Position numbers and translations under genes: made by a program
Shown: piece by piece, positions 28,395-37,195 of the stretch
Layout of the letters: each line of letters opens with the position of its first letter
Numbering within the stretch: position 1 is the first letter of the stretch
The notes under the pieces: generated by a model
Seen by the model: the letters and a program-made list of their open reading frames with translations, nothing else
Databases searched by the model: none
Told to the model about the DNA's origin: nothing
Source: Variovorax sp.
Lineage (GTDB): Bacteria > Pseudomonadota > Gammaproteobacteria > Burkholderiales > Burkholderiaceae_C
DNA: 64,000 nt
Direction: 5' to 3'
NCBI GenBank assembly: GCA_025352265.1
Contig: JANXTS010000037.1
Coordinates: 1 to 64,000 of the forward strand

Positions 28395-29272
28395 CAATGG
28401 TTGCGTTGTTCGCTGTCTGCGCGAAAAAAGGTATCGAGCTGGTCGCCTGAAGCAGCCTGGGCAAAGCCGTCGAAGCTGCCCTGGTCGGCAATCAGTTTGG
28501 CAGCATTGGAGAAGGCGCCCCACGCTGCACGTGCCAGCGCACCGCCCACGCTGACGCGTCGCACGCCGAGCGCGGCGACGTCAGCCATCGTGAGACCGGT
28601 GGCCGAACCGATCAACAGGTTGACAGGCTTCGGTGCCACGCCGGCCACGACCGCCGCGATTTGCTCGCGCGTTTTGATGCCGGGTGCATAGAGGCAATCG
28701 GCACCGGCCTGGGCATAGGCACGCAGGCGATGAATCGTTTCGTCGAGGTCGGGGCGGCCGACCAGAAAGCATTCGGCGCGACCGACCAGCAGGCAGTCGC
28801 CGCCGGCCTTGTCAATGGCGCCACGTGCTGCACGCAGCCGCGATACCGCGGTGTCGACGTCGTACAGCGGATGGGCAGCGTCACCGGTCGAGTCTTCGAT
28901 CGATACGCCTGCGATGCCTGTCTCGACGGCGAGCCGAACACTCTCGGCCACGCCGACTGCATCGTGCGCGAAGCCGCTTTCGAAATCGGCGTTCACGGGC
29001 AGGTCGGTTGCTTCGACGATTTCTCGCAGATGCGCCAGTACGGCATCGCGTGACGCTGCCCCGTCGGGTTCACCGCGGGACCATGCAAAACCGGAGCTGG
29101 TGGTCGCCAGCGCCTTGAAGCCAAGGCCTTGCAAGTAGCGCGCGCTGCCGACGTCCCAAGGGTTCGGAATGGCGAAGCATCCCGACGTGTGAAGGTCTTG
29201 AAAAACGCGCCGCTTGTCAGGCATACCGGGGCGAGGCGAAGGACGAAAATTGCGAGTCGAGGTCGTTGTCAT
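28394..29272 (-). CDS. Isocitrate lyase/PEP mutase superfamily enzyme
   Basis: 292 aa. Motifs: FAIPNPWDVGSARYLQGLGF, LATTSSGFAWSRGEPDG, LPVNADFESGFA (metal-binding Asp/Glu), GIAGVSIEDSTGD and GRAECFLVG. The KKCGH loop Cys of true isocitrate lyases is absent. The group includes PEP mutase, carboxyphosphonoenolpyruvate mutase-like and oxaloacetate-decarboxylase-like enzymes acting on C-C or C-P bonds of small oxoacids. Reaction not assignable. Overlaps the DUF1439 gene. Confidence 0.86.
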   Translation of the reverse strand: MTTTSTRNFRPSPRPGMPDKRRVFQDLHTSGCFAIPNPWDVGSARYLQGLGFKALATTSSGFAWSRGEPDGAASRDAVLAHLREIVEATDLPVNADFESGFAHDAVGVAESVRLAVETGIAGVSIEDSTGDAAHPLYDVDTAVSRLRAARGAIDKAGGDCLLVGRAECFLVGRPDLDETIHRLRAYAQAGADCLYAPGIKTREQIAAVVAGVAPKPVNLLIGSATGLTMADVAALGVRRVSVGGALARAAWGAFSNAAKLIADQGSFDGFAQAASGDQLDTFFRADSEQRNH

Positions 29273-29880
29273 GGACTGCGATTGTTAAGCACAAGGCGCC
29301 GACCGGGTTTTCTTTCAGCGAAACCTATTTCCACCTCCCTCGCCGGCCGCGTAGGCGGCGATGGTGGCGTTGTTGTCATCGAAGCGGCGGTAGTCGACCT
29401 TAGCGGGCGCGACCTTGTTGAGCTCCTGGTCTTCCATCGCGCCGCGCGTCACGGCAACGGTCTTGCCGGCCATGTTGGCGAAGGTCTTGATCTGCACGTT
29501 CTTGGCGGCGAACACCGCCTGGAAGAAGGGCGCGTCGGATGAGGGATCGTTGTCGGCAGGCTTGCCGGAACTCGCTTGCAAAAGTCATACCTTGCCGAGC
29601 GCCTTGGCCTTGGGCGCTGCTTTGGCAGCGGGTTTGTTGGTCGTGCTGTCCATGGGCGCGAGCGCGCTGCGCAGCTCGGCCAGAGGGTCGGGTGCTGCGG
29701 CTACGCGCAGAGCCGACTGCACCTAGCCGGGAGATTGATGCACCAACTCGGGTCGGCAACGGAGCTTTCAGCGTTGCGAGGGACTGACGCATCGGCGACG
29801 GCTTGGGGGCTTGTCCCGATGCTGCCAGGGCGCTTCGAAGCGTAGGCTGACCGGCTTTCCGAAGCCGACTCAAAAAACAC
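29273..29880. other. Gene-poor stretch with decayed fragments
   Basis: 608 bp between the PEP-mutase-like gene and an acyl-CoA ligase. The left half carries a solute-binding-protein remnant (29345-29545). A 43-codon minus-strand frame at 29585-29716 ends PKAKALGKV and looks like the C-terminal tail of another lost gene that I cannot name. The right part (29720-29880) shows nothing I recognise. Confidence 0.55.
29345..29545 (-). pseudogene. Amino-acid ABC transporter solute-binding protein, internal remnant
   Basis: Minus-strand frame: DAPFFQAVFAAKNVQIKTFA, then NMAGKTVAVTRGAMEDQELN, then RFDDNNATIAAYAAGE. This is the middle of a type 3 (SBP_bac_3) periplasmic amino-acid receptor. The signal peptide, the first lobe and the C-terminal half are all missing. 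The short frame around it (29315-29581) starts and ends in unrelated sequence. It is a relic without function. Confidence 0.78.
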
Positions 29881-31575
29881 ATGGATCGCCCGCACTACAA
29901 GTTCTGGCCGCAGCGCCTGCCTTATTCAATCACCGTGCCGGCGACCTCGCTCTGGCACAACCTCGCCACCTCCGCCGCTCGGTTTCCGGACAAAGCAGCG
30001 TTGGTGTTCTTCGGCAGCGTCATCACATACCGCGAGTTCGCCCTTCAGGTCGATCGGCTCGCGGGGACGCTGCACGCGCTGGGCGTGAAGCGAGGCGACC
30101 GCGTGGTGCTCGACATGCAGAACTGCCCGCAGCTGGTGATCTCGCACTTCGCGATCCTGCGTGCCAACGCGGTGGTCGTGCCTGTCAATCCGATGAACCG
30201 TGCCGAAGAGCTGAAGCACTACATTACCGACCCGGACGCAAAGGTCGCGATCACCACCGGCGACCTGGCACCTGAGCTGGCTAAGGCCAGCAATGCGCTC
30301 GACGTGAAGGATCGCCTGGCGCACATGATCGTCACGCAGTTCACCGACACCTTCGATGCCGAGGTCAGCGGCGACGAAGCCCCTGCGGTGGCTTGGCGCG
30401 ACTGGTTGCTCAAGCGCCATCCATTGCCTGAGCTGGCAGACGGCAAGACGATGACATGGACTGACGCATTGAACGCTGGCCACGCACCGCCCGAGCATGT
30501 CGTCGGTGCCAACGACATGGCGCTGCTTCCGTACACCAGCGGTACCACCGGTTTGCCCAAGGGCTGCATCCACAACCACTCCAGCCTGAACCACAACGCT
30601 TTCGCCGGGCAGTTATGGGGTCTGGGTTCGTCCGAGGCCATCGTGCTTGCCGTGGTGCCGATGTTCCACATCACCGGCACGGTCAGCATGATGCACACGT
30701 CGATCCTCTTCGGCGGTACGCTGGTCATCATGCCGCGTTGGGATCGCGAGGTGGCCGGCCGGCTCATCTCGCGCTGGAAAGTGTCGAGCTGGACCAACAT
30801 CCCGACAATGGTGATCGACCTGATGGCGAGCCCGAACTTCGCCAGCTACGACCTCACCAGCCTGACCTACATCGGTGGTGGTGGCGCGGCGATGCCGCAG
30901 GCGGTGGCGCAGCGGCTACTCGAGCAGTTTGGCCTGAAGTACCAGGAAGGATATGGCCTGACAGAGACGGCCGCGCCGTCCCATGCCAATCCGTTTGAAC
31001 ATCCCAAGCAGCAATGCCTTGGCATTCCGTACATGAGTACCGACTCTCGCGTGATCGACCCCGACACGCTCAAGGAGTTGGGTGTGGGTGAGTCAGGCGA
31101 AATCATCACGCACGGCCCAGAGGTCTTTGAGGGCTACTGGAAGCGACCCGATGCGACGGCCGCGGCATTCATCGAGTTTGAAGGCAAGCGCTTCTTTCGC
31201 ACCGGCGACATGGGCCGCGTCGATGAAGATGGCTACTTCTTCATGACCGACCGGCTGAAGCGGATGATCAATGCCAGCGGCTTCAAGGTGTGGCCGGCGG
31301 AGGTCGAACTGCTGATGTTCCGAAACCCGGCCATCCAGGAGGCGTGCGTCATCTCCATGAAGGACGACTACCGCGGCGAATCGGTCAAGGCGATGGTGGT
31401 GCTGCGCGCCACGCACAAGGACACGACTGAACAGCAGATCATCGACTGGTGCCGCGAGAACATGGCGGTCTACAAGATTCCGCGCAAGGTGCAGTTCGTC
31501 GATGTGTTGCCCAAGAGCGGCAGCGGCAAGGTCATGTGGCGGCTGCTGCAGGAGGCTGAGTCGAAGGTCGATTGA
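29881..31575 (+). CDS. Acyl-CoA synthetase (AMP-binding, long-chain fatty acid-CoA ligase type)
   Basis: 564 aa. Adenylation motifs: LLPYTSGTTGLPKGCIHNHS (A3), YQEGYGLTETAAP (A5), GYWKRPDATAAAF, FFRTGDMGRVDEDGYFFMTD (A7) and MINASGFKVWPAEVE, with the catalytic lysine in PKSGSGKVMWRLL (A10). It activates a carboxylic acid to acyl-AMP and then to acyl-CoA. Chain length cannot be read off; the sequence resembles class I fatty-acid ligases. It stands alone, transcribed away from the decayed region. Confidence 0.9.
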   Translation: MDRPHYKFWPQRLPYSITVPATSLWHNLATSAARFPDKAALVFFGSVITYREFALQVDRLAGTLHALGVKRGDRVVLDMQNCPQLVISHFAILRANAVVVPVNPMNRAEELKHYITDPDAKVAITTGDLAPELAKASNALDVKDRLAHMIVTQFTDTFDAEVSGDEAPAVAWRDWLLKRHPLPELADGKTMTWTDALNAGHAPPEHVVGANDMALLPYTSGTTGLPKGCIHNHSSLNHNAFAGQLWGLGSSEAIVLAVVPMFHITGTVSMMHTSILFGGTLVIMPRWDREVAGRLISRWKVSSWTNIPTMVIDLMASPNFASYDLTSLTYIGGGGAAMPQAVAQRLLEQFGLKYQEGYGLTETAAPSHANPFEHPKQQCLGIPYMSTDSRVIDPDTLKELGVGESGEIITHGPEVFEGYWKRPDATAAAFIEFEGKRFFRTGDMGRVDEDGYFFMTDRLKRMINASGFKVWPAEVELLMFRNPAIQEACVISMKDDYRGESVKAMVVLRATHKDTTEQQIIDWCRENMAVYKIPRKVQFVDVLPKSGSGKVMWRLLQEAESKVD

Positions 31576-31601
31576 GGCGCGTCAAGCAGCGGCAACACGC
31601 T

Positions 31602-31841
31602 TCATGGTTTGCGACTGCCCGGGGGCACGAACCTTTTCAACATCGTCTGGCCCATCGGCGTGACCGCTGTGACTGTCGCGATGGGTTGCACGTAACCATC
31701 GAGCGTGCGAACAGGCGCCGGAATGATCGCCTTGATATGCCCCGCCATCACCAGAATCCGTACGGCGTCGACGTTGCTCCCGCCTTCGATGTTGCAGGGC
31801 AGGGTGGCGGCGGCAAGCCGATGAAGAAGCGTGATGGACAT
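31602..31841 (-). CDS. Small conserved-looking hypothetical protein
   Basis: 79 aa from MSITLLHRLAAATLPCNIEG. The centre, VDAVRILVMAGHIKAIIPAP, then DGYVQPIATVTAVTPMGQTM, reads like a folded alpha/beta peptide rather than a shadow frame, and I recall similar short proteins in Comamonadaceae. No signal peptide or membrane segment. It fills the gap between the ligase and NDH-2 genes and is transcribed on the same strand as the latter, 22 bp after it. No good ribosome binding site; function unknown. Confidence 0.55.
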   Translation of the reverse strand: MSITLLHRLAAATLPCNIEGGSNVDAVRILVMAGHIKAIIPAPVRTLDGYVQPIATVTAVTPMGQTMLKRFVPPGSRKP

Positions 31842-31863
31842 GCTGGAAGTGTCGGGATGAATA

Positions 31864-33189
31864 TTAAGGTTCGTTTTTCGAGCTGAGGTCTGCCACCACC
31901 CGTGCATGGCGCTGAAAGCTCCAGTAAGCACTGGCCCAATCCATCAGTACGACGATGCGGTTGCGAAACCCGATCAAAAAATACGCGTGCGCGAAGAGCC
32001 AGAAAAGCCATGCAAGCCGGCCGCTGAAGCGTAACGGTCCCAGCGGTGTTTCAAGGTCGACCACGGCCGAGTTGCGGCCGATCGTCGCGAGGTTGCCGTA
32101 GTCGCGATAGCGGAACGGGACGGTCGACTCGCCCGCGATGCGATGCAGCACATTGGCAGCGGCTGCGCGACCCATCTGCTTGGCGCCAGGCGAGACGCAT
32201 GGCACTGGCTTTGGCAACTTTCCCGGCGCATAGCTCATCGCAGCCGCCAGGTCGCCAACCACGCTGATCTCCGGATGGCCGGCCAGGCTCAGGTCGGGCT
32301 CGACCTTGACACGGCCCGCGCGATCGCATTCCACGCCCGTCGCAGCGCCCAGCAAGCGTCCGAGCGGTGACGCCGCCACGCCGGCGGCCCAAATGACGCA
32401 ACTGCTGTCGATGCGGTAGTGGCCAACCGCCGCGTCGACCTCCAGTCCGCTTGCATCGATGGCTGTCACCTTTGCGTTGAGCCGCACTTCGACACCGAGT
32501 CTTTCAAGTTGCACCTGTGCCTTCGCGCTGAGGCTTTCGTGCATTGCCTGCAGCACGCGCGGGCCGCCTTCGACCAACAGTACCTGTGCGCTGCACGGAT
32601 CGATGCGCCGGAATTCACCCGCTAGCGTGTGCCGCGCGATCTCGGCCAGCGTGCCGGCCATCTCGACGCCTGTCGGCCCGGCACCGATCACCACAAACGT
32701 GAGCAGCCGGCGGCGATGGTCTGCGTCGGTCGTCGTTTCTGCCGCCTCGAACGACATCAACACGCGGCGACGGATGTCGAAGGCGTCTGCCAGCGTCTTC
32801 AGGCCAGGGGCGACGGGCTTCCACTCGTCATGGCCGAAATAGCTGTGCGTTGCGCCCGCGGCGACGATCAAATGGTCGTAGCCGATGCGGGTGCCATCGG
32901 CCAGTTCGATTTCTCGTTCCTCGGGCAGCAGGCTGGTAACTTGGCCGAGCAAGGTCGTCACGTTGGGTTGATGGCGGAACAAGAGCCGCACCGGCGCAGC
33001 TATCGAGGGCGCCGCCAGCCCGGCGGTCGCTACCTGATAAAGCAGCGGCTGAAACAAATGGTGATTGGTCTTCTCGATGACGGTGATGTCGACTGCGGCA
33101 TGTTCGAGCGTCCGCGTCGCTTCGAGACCGCCAAAACCACAGCCGATAACGACGATGCGTGGGCGGGTTGCAGAAGAAAGCGTGTTCAT
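31864..33189 (-). CDS. ndh: Type II NADH dehydrogenase (NDH-2)
   Basis: 441 aa. FAD-binding IVVIGCGFGGLEATRTL at residues 12-28, NHHLFQPLLYQVATAGL (quinone/FAD region), LIVAAGATHSYFGHDEW, then the second dinucleotide fold VVIGAGPTGVEMAGTLAEIA for NADH and ISVVGDLAA for FAD. A C-terminal hydrophobic stretch (LAWLFWLFAHAYFLIGF) anchors it to the inner membrane. It passes electrons from NADH to quinone without proton pumping. Confidence 0.93.
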   Translation of the reverse strand: MNTLSSATRPRIVVIGCGFGGLEATRTLEHAAVDITVIEKTNHHLFQPLLYQVATAGLAAPSIAAPVRLLFRHQPNVTTLLGQVTSLLPEEREIELADGTRIGYDHLIVAAGATHSYFGHDEWKPVAPGLKTLADAFDIRRRVLMSFEAAETTTDADHRRRLLTFVVIGAGPTGVEMAGTLAEIARHTLAGEFRRIDPCSAQVLLVEGGPRVLQAMHESLSAKAQVQLERLGVEVRLNAKVTAIDASGLEVDAAVGHYRIDSSCVIWAAGVAASPLGRLLGAATGVECDRAGRVKVEPDLSLAGHPEISVVGDLAAAMSYAPGKLPKPVPCVSPGAKQMGRAAAANVLHRIAGESTVPFRYRDYGNLATIGRNSAVVDLETPLGPLRFSGRLAWLFWLFAHAYFLIGFRNRIVVLMDWASAYWSFQRHARVVADLSSKNEP

Positions 33190-33362
33190 TCACAGGATGA
33201 TACGCAGCCGCCGTGCACGTACCAACGCCCTGTGCCAGAGTTGCTGCTCGACCAGAAAACCGGTGCGGCGACACCAGTGCGACTGGCCCGTGCGGGCTTG
33301 TCCTACGCGGCGGGTCGTCGACCTTCGGATACAACCATTCCTGCTATTTCAATGGAGAGCTC

Positions 33363-34625
33363 ATGAGCTTTTTACGCCCGATGGTGCAGGCGGCTGACGC
33401 GCTGCGACTGCGCTATGGTGAGGTCAGGGCGCACAGCGTCGCGCTTGCAGATCCACTCTCCGGAGAAGACCAGTGCATCCAGTCGATGCCTGATGCGAGC
33501 CCGACCAAGTGGCACCTCGCGCACACCACATGGTTCTTCGAGACGGTGCTGCTTCAGATGCATGCGACCGGCTATCAGCCGTTCGATACGCGTTTTCACT
33601 TCTTGTTCAATTCGTATTACGAGGCGTTGGGGCCGCGCCATCCACGTCCGCAGCGTGGCTTGTTGACGCGCCCGTCGGTCGATGAGGTGCATGCATATCG
33701 GCAGCATGTCGACGGCGCCGTGATGTCGCTGCTCGGTGGTGCCGACAGTGCGTTGTGGGAAACCATTGAACCAATCGTCGTGCTCGGGCTGCATCACGAG
33801 CAGCAGCACCAGGAGTTGCTCGTAACCGACATCCTTCATGCGCTGTCTTGCAACCCGTTGCTGCCAGCGTACCGTCCGGCTAATGGCCCGGCGCTGCGAC
33901 TCGCTGCCGTGTCCACGCCCGCACAGTGGCTGCGCCACCCAGGTGGCGTGGTCGACGTCGGGTATCGAGCAGGTGATGAAATGGGGGGGTTCGCCTTCGA
34001 CAACGAGACGCCACGGCATTCGGTGTTGCTGCGTCCGTTCGAGATCGCCGACCGTCTGGTGACTTGTGCCGACTACGCGCAGTTCATTTCAAATGGCGGT
34101 TACCGGCGGCCTGACCTGTGGCTGGCGGACGGTTGGGCTGCGGTCAAAGCGAACGAATGGCGTGCGCCTGCATATTGGCTTTTTCCGGACGATCCTCGCG
34201 TCGCACAGCATGGCGCCAGCACCGCAGGTTGGCAGGTGTTCGGTCTTCACGGCGTGCGCCCGTTGGAGCCTGGAGCGCCCGTGTCGCAATTGAGTTTCTA
34301 TGAAGCCTCTGCCTATGCGGAATGGGCCGGCGCGCGGCTGCCGACCGAGTTCGAATGGGAGGCGGCGGTCGGCTCTCCTGGTCTGGCGCAAGCCACTGGC
34401 CACGTCTGGCAATGGACGCGCTCTTCGTACGACCCGTATCCCGGCTTTCGCCCATTGCCTGGCATCGCCGCCGAATACAACGGCAAGTTCATGGTCGGTC
34501 AATTGATATTGCGTGGCGGCAGCGTCGCGACACCGCCGGGTCACACCCGCCCGAGTTACCGCAACTTTTTTCCGCCGGCAGCCCGCTGGCAATTTACCGG
34601 CGTGCGCCTGGCGCGCGATATCTGA
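33363..34625 (+). CDS. egtB: Ergothioneine biosynthesis sulfoxide synthase EgtB
   Basis: 420 aa from MSFLRPMVQAAD with GGAGAG ahead of it. An N-terminal DinB-like domain carries the iron ligands: SPTKWHLAHTTWFFE and LHHEQQHQELL (HxxxH). The C-terminal FGE-sulfatase domain has GVVDVGYRAGDE, RLPTEFEWEAA, GHVWQWTRSSYDPYPGF and ends FTGVRLARD. EgtB joins a thiol donor to hercynine in an O2-dependent reaction. The thiol (gamma-Glu-Cys or Cys) cannot be settled; no egtA or egtC is present, but gshA lies in the same window. The egtD start follows 1 bp after its stop codon. Confidence 0.93.
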   Translation: MSFLRPMVQAADALRLRYGEVRAHSVALADPLSGEDQCIQSMPDASPTKWHLAHTTWFFETVLLQMHATGYQPFDTRFHFLFNSYYEALGPRHPRPQRGLLTRPSVDEVHAYRQHVDGAVMSLLGGADSALWETIEPIVVLGLHHEQQHQELLVTDILHALSCNPLLPAYRPANGPALRLAAVSTPAQWLRHPGGVVDVGYRAGDEMGGFAFDNETPRHSVLLRPFEIADRLVTCADYAQFISNGGYRRPDLWLADGWAAVKANEWRAPAYWLFPDDPRVAQHGASTAGWQVFGLHGVRPLEPGAPVSQLSFYEASAYAEWAGARLPTEFEWEAAVGSPGLAQATGHVWQWTRSSYDPYPGFRPLPGIAAEYNGKFMVGQLILRGGSVATPPGHTRPSYRNFFPPAARWQFTGVRLARDI

Positions 34626-34626
34626 A

Positions 34627-35631
34627 ATGAGAAATCCAGTCGTCAACCTCGATATGCCACGCGCTCGTGCGCGCACGTCCTCAGCGGTTGCGCCGTCCGA
34701 GTTCGCACGCGACTTTATGGCGGGCCTCGCGCGCATGCCGCGCAACGTGCCACCCAAGTATTTTTACGATGCGGCCGGCTCGGCCTTGTTCGACGGCATT
34801 TGCGAGCTGCCCGAGTACTACCCGACGCGGACCGAGTTGCGCATCCTTTCCGAGCGCGCGCCGGAAATTGCAGCGCAGATCGGGCCTCGCGCCGAGCTGG
34901 TCGAGTTCGGCGCCGGCTCGCTCACCAAAGTGCGCTTGCTGTTCGACGCGTTCACGCCCGAAGACGCACCGCGGCGTTACCTGCCGATCGATATTTCCGG
35001 CGAGCACCTTGAAGGCGCAGCCGAGCGATTGCGCGCCGACTATCCGGAACTGGTCGTGCAGCCGATCGTCGCCGACTACACGATGCCGCTGGTGTTGCCG
35101 GCGACAGGCGCCGGTGTCGGCCAGCGCGTCGGTTTTTTCCCGGGCTCGACCATCGGTAACTTTCATCCGGAAGAAGCTCTTTCGTTCATGCAACTCGCGG
35201 CGCGCCTGTTACGCGGCGGGGGCATGCTGGTCGGCGTCGATCTGGTGAAGGAACCTTCGCGGCTTCACGGCGCTTACAACGATGCGCAGGGCGTGACCGC
35301 GGCTTTCAACTTGAACCTGTTGCGCCGGGCGAATCGTGAGCTGGGTGCCGACTTCGACCTCGATGCGTTCGGTCACTACGCGTTTTACAACCCGCTGCTA
35401 CAGCGCATTGAGATGCATTTGGTGAGCAGGCGCGCGCAGACCGTGAACATCAACGGTGAGCGCTTCAACTTCTTCGAAGGCGAGAGCATCCATACCGAGA
35501 ACTCGCACAAGTTCACTGTCGAAGGGTTCCGTGCGTTGGCGGTTCGCGCCGGCTTTCGACCCGGCCCGGTGTGGACCGACGAGGCGCGCCTGTTCAGCGT
35601 GCACTGGCTTTACGCGCCGGCGGCACAATAG
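34627..35631 (+). CDS. egtD: L-histidine N-alpha-methyltransferase EgtD
   Basis: 334 aa. PPKYFYDAAGSALFDGICEL and PEYYPTRTELRIL open the domain; LVEFGAGSLTKVRLLFDAF is the SAM site, then YLPIDISGEHL, FFPGSTIGNFHPEEA, LVGVDLVKEPSRLHGAYND and INTENSHKF-like IHTENSHKFT. EgtD trimethylates histidine to hercynine, the EgtB substrate. It is translated directly after egtB. All blocks of the family are intact. Confidence 0.95.
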   Translation: MRNPVVNLDMPRARARTSSAVAPSEFARDFMAGLARMPRNVPPKYFYDAAGSALFDGICELPEYYPTRTELRILSERAPEIAAQIGPRAELVEFGAGSLTKVRLLFDAFTPEDAPRRYLPIDISGEHLEGAAERLRADYPELVVQPIVADYTMPLVLPATGAGVGQRVGFFPGSTIGNFHPEEALSFMQLAARLLRGGGMLVGVDLVKEPSRLHGAYNDAQGVTAAFNLNLLRRANRELGADFDLDAFGHYAFYNPLLQRIEMHLVSRRAQTVNINGERFNFFEGESIHTENSHKFTVEGFRALAVRAGFRPGPVWTDEARLFSVHWLYAPAAQ

Positions 35632-35652
35632 AAGCTCTCCTGGAGATATGAA

Positions 35653-35934
35653 ATGAAAGCAACCTGGAACGGCGCCACCATCGCCGAAAGCGACGACACC
35701 GTAGTCGTCGAAGGCAATCACTACTTTCCGCTGAGCTCGCTCAACCGCGAACACGTGACCTTCAGTAATCACAAGACAACCTGTCCGTGGAAGGGCATGG
35801 CGAGTTATTACTCGCTCTTGGTCAACGGCGAAATGAATGCAGACGCTGCTTGGTATTACCCCGACCCGAAGCCCGCGGCAGATGAAATCAAGGACCGGGT
35901 TGCCTTCTGGAAGGGCGTCAAGGTCGCCGCGTGA
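35653..35934 (+). CDS. DUF427 domain protein
   Basis: 93 aa, the usual single-domain length. MKATWNGATIAESDDTVVVE, the HYFPLSS block, then HKTTCPWKGMASYYSLLVNG and AAWYYPDPKPAADEIKDRVA are the DUF427 signature. GGAG precedes the start. Function unknown; the fold is a small beta barrel. It follows egtD by 21 bp and its stop overlaps the next gene's GTG start (GTGA), so it is part of the egtBD operon. Confidence 0.9.
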   Translation: MKATWNGATIAESDDTVVVEGNHYFPLSSLNREHVTFSNHKTTCPWKGMASYYSLLVNGEMNADAAWYYPDPKPAADEIKDRVAFWKGVKVAA

Positions 35935-36710
35935 AGCCGATGGCTGCATCGCCATCCGCTTCTTTACCCACTTCGCCACCGTTTTCACCGCCCTTCAGCA
36001 CACCGTCGGAGACGCTGTCGCTCCTGCGGGAGCAGGGGTATGCCGTATTGAGCCCGAGTGGTGTTTCCGAGTGGCTCGGTGAACCACTGGCAATGCTAGA
36101 AGCTTTGCGCGAAGACTGGAGCAACCTGCCGCCCGACGAATATTTGAAGGACGGTGGCCGCTACCGGCAGCGTCGTCACGCTTGCTTCACGGTCGACGAC
36201 GCGCAAGTGAATCAGGTGCCGCACCGCGCACACTGGCAGCCGGTCGAATACAACGCGCTGCATGGCGGCATGCAGCGGTGGTTCAAGCCGATGCTGGCCG
36301 GCACGGTCGCGCAGCCGGCGTGGACGCACCTGATGCGCGGTCTTGCAGGTTTGGCCAGCGGGCTCCGAGGCGATCGACGCTGGTTTGTCGAGGCGCATCA
36401 GTTTCGCATCGACACGGCCGGCGGCATCGGCCGACCGACGCCGGAGGGCGCGCACCGCGACGGCGTCGATCTGGTCGCGGTGGCATTCGTCGGACGTCAC
36501 AACATCAAGGGCGGTGAGACGCGCGTGTTCGAGGCGAACGGGCGTCGCGGCGAACGCTTTACGATGACGGAACCATGGAGCCTACTGTTGCTCGACGATG
36601 CGCGCGTAATTCACGAGTCGACCCCGATCCAGCCGATCGACGAGACGGCGCCGGGCTTTCGGGATACGCTCGTCGTCACTTGCCGCGCCCACGGTTTTCA
36701 GGGCGGCTGA
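35931..36710 (+). CDS. 2OG-Fe(II) dioxygenase family protein (2OG-Fe_Oxy_2 type)
   Basis: 259 aa from a GTG that overlaps the DUF427 stop; an ATG 9 bp on is the alternative. After a Ser/Pro-rich N terminus the core has KDGGRYRQRRHACFTV, then EAHQFRIDTA, PTPEGAHRDGVDLVAVAFVG (HxD ligands) and VIHESTPIQPID (distal His). The family includes the Bacillus L-isoleucine 4-hydroxylase, so free amino-acid hydroxylation is possible. Co-transcription with egtBD invites the idea of a histidine-derived substrate, but nothing in the sequence proves it. Confidence 0.85.
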   Translation: MKPMAASPSASLPTSPPFSPPFSTPSETLSLLREQGYAVLSPSGVSEWLGEPLAMLEALREDWSNLPPDEYLKDGGRYRQRRHACFTVDDAQVNQVPHRAHWQPVEYNALHGGMQRWFKPMLAGTVAQPAWTHLMRGLAGLASGLRGDRRWFVEAHQFRIDTAGGIGRPTPEGAHRDGVDLVAVAFVGRHNIKGGETRVFEANGRRGERFTMTEPWSLLLLDDARVIHESTPIQPIDETAPGFRDTLVVTCRAHGFQGG

Positions 36711-36739
36711 ACGTCGTCGCTAGACAAAAGGAAGTCCGC

Positions 36740-37180
36740 ATGTTCAATCACATCCTGGTTCCCATCGACGGCTCCGAGACATCGATGTACGCCGTCAGCA
36801 AGGCGAGTGGACTCGCGCTGGCTTTCGGCAGCCGCATCACCCTGATTCACGTGATCGACAACTATCCTTTCATCGGTATCGGTGCCGACTACGCGCTCGG
36901 CCAAAACGAGTACATCGAGGCTGCCACCAGCAGCGCCAATGCGGCGCTGGCTCGCGGCGTAGCGTCGTTGGCCGCTGAGGGTCTGCACAGCGATCAGCGC
37001 GTGATCGACGGGCATGTGGTGCATGAAGGCATTGTCGACACAGCCAACGGCATCGGCGCCGATTTGATTGTCATGGGCTCGCATGGGCGGGCGGGTATCG
37101 AGAAGTTGCTGCTCGGCAGCGTGACGCAACGCGTGCTGCAGGATGCGTCGATGCCGGTGCTGGTGGTGAAGGGCGCATAG
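36740..37180 (+). CDS. Universal stress protein (UspA family)
   Basis: 146 aa from MFNHILVPIDGSETSMYAVS with AAAGGAAG upstream. The ATP-binding block GSHGRAGIEKLLLGSVTQRV (G-2X-G-9X-G-S/T) is complete, so it is an ATP-binding type. Asp9 of VPIDGS contacts adenine in relatives. Cytoplasmic, often induced by stress and stationary phase. It stands 30 bp after the dioxygenase gene and could share its message. Confidence 0.92.
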   Translation: MFNHILVPIDGSETSMYAVSKASGLALAFGSRITLIHVIDNYPFIGIGADYALGQNEYIEAATSSANAALARGVASLAAEGLHSDQRVIDGHVVHEGIVDTANGIGADLIVMGSHGRAGIEKLLLGSVTQRVLQDASMPVLVVKGA

Positions 37181-37195
37181 GAATCTTGTCCCAGG

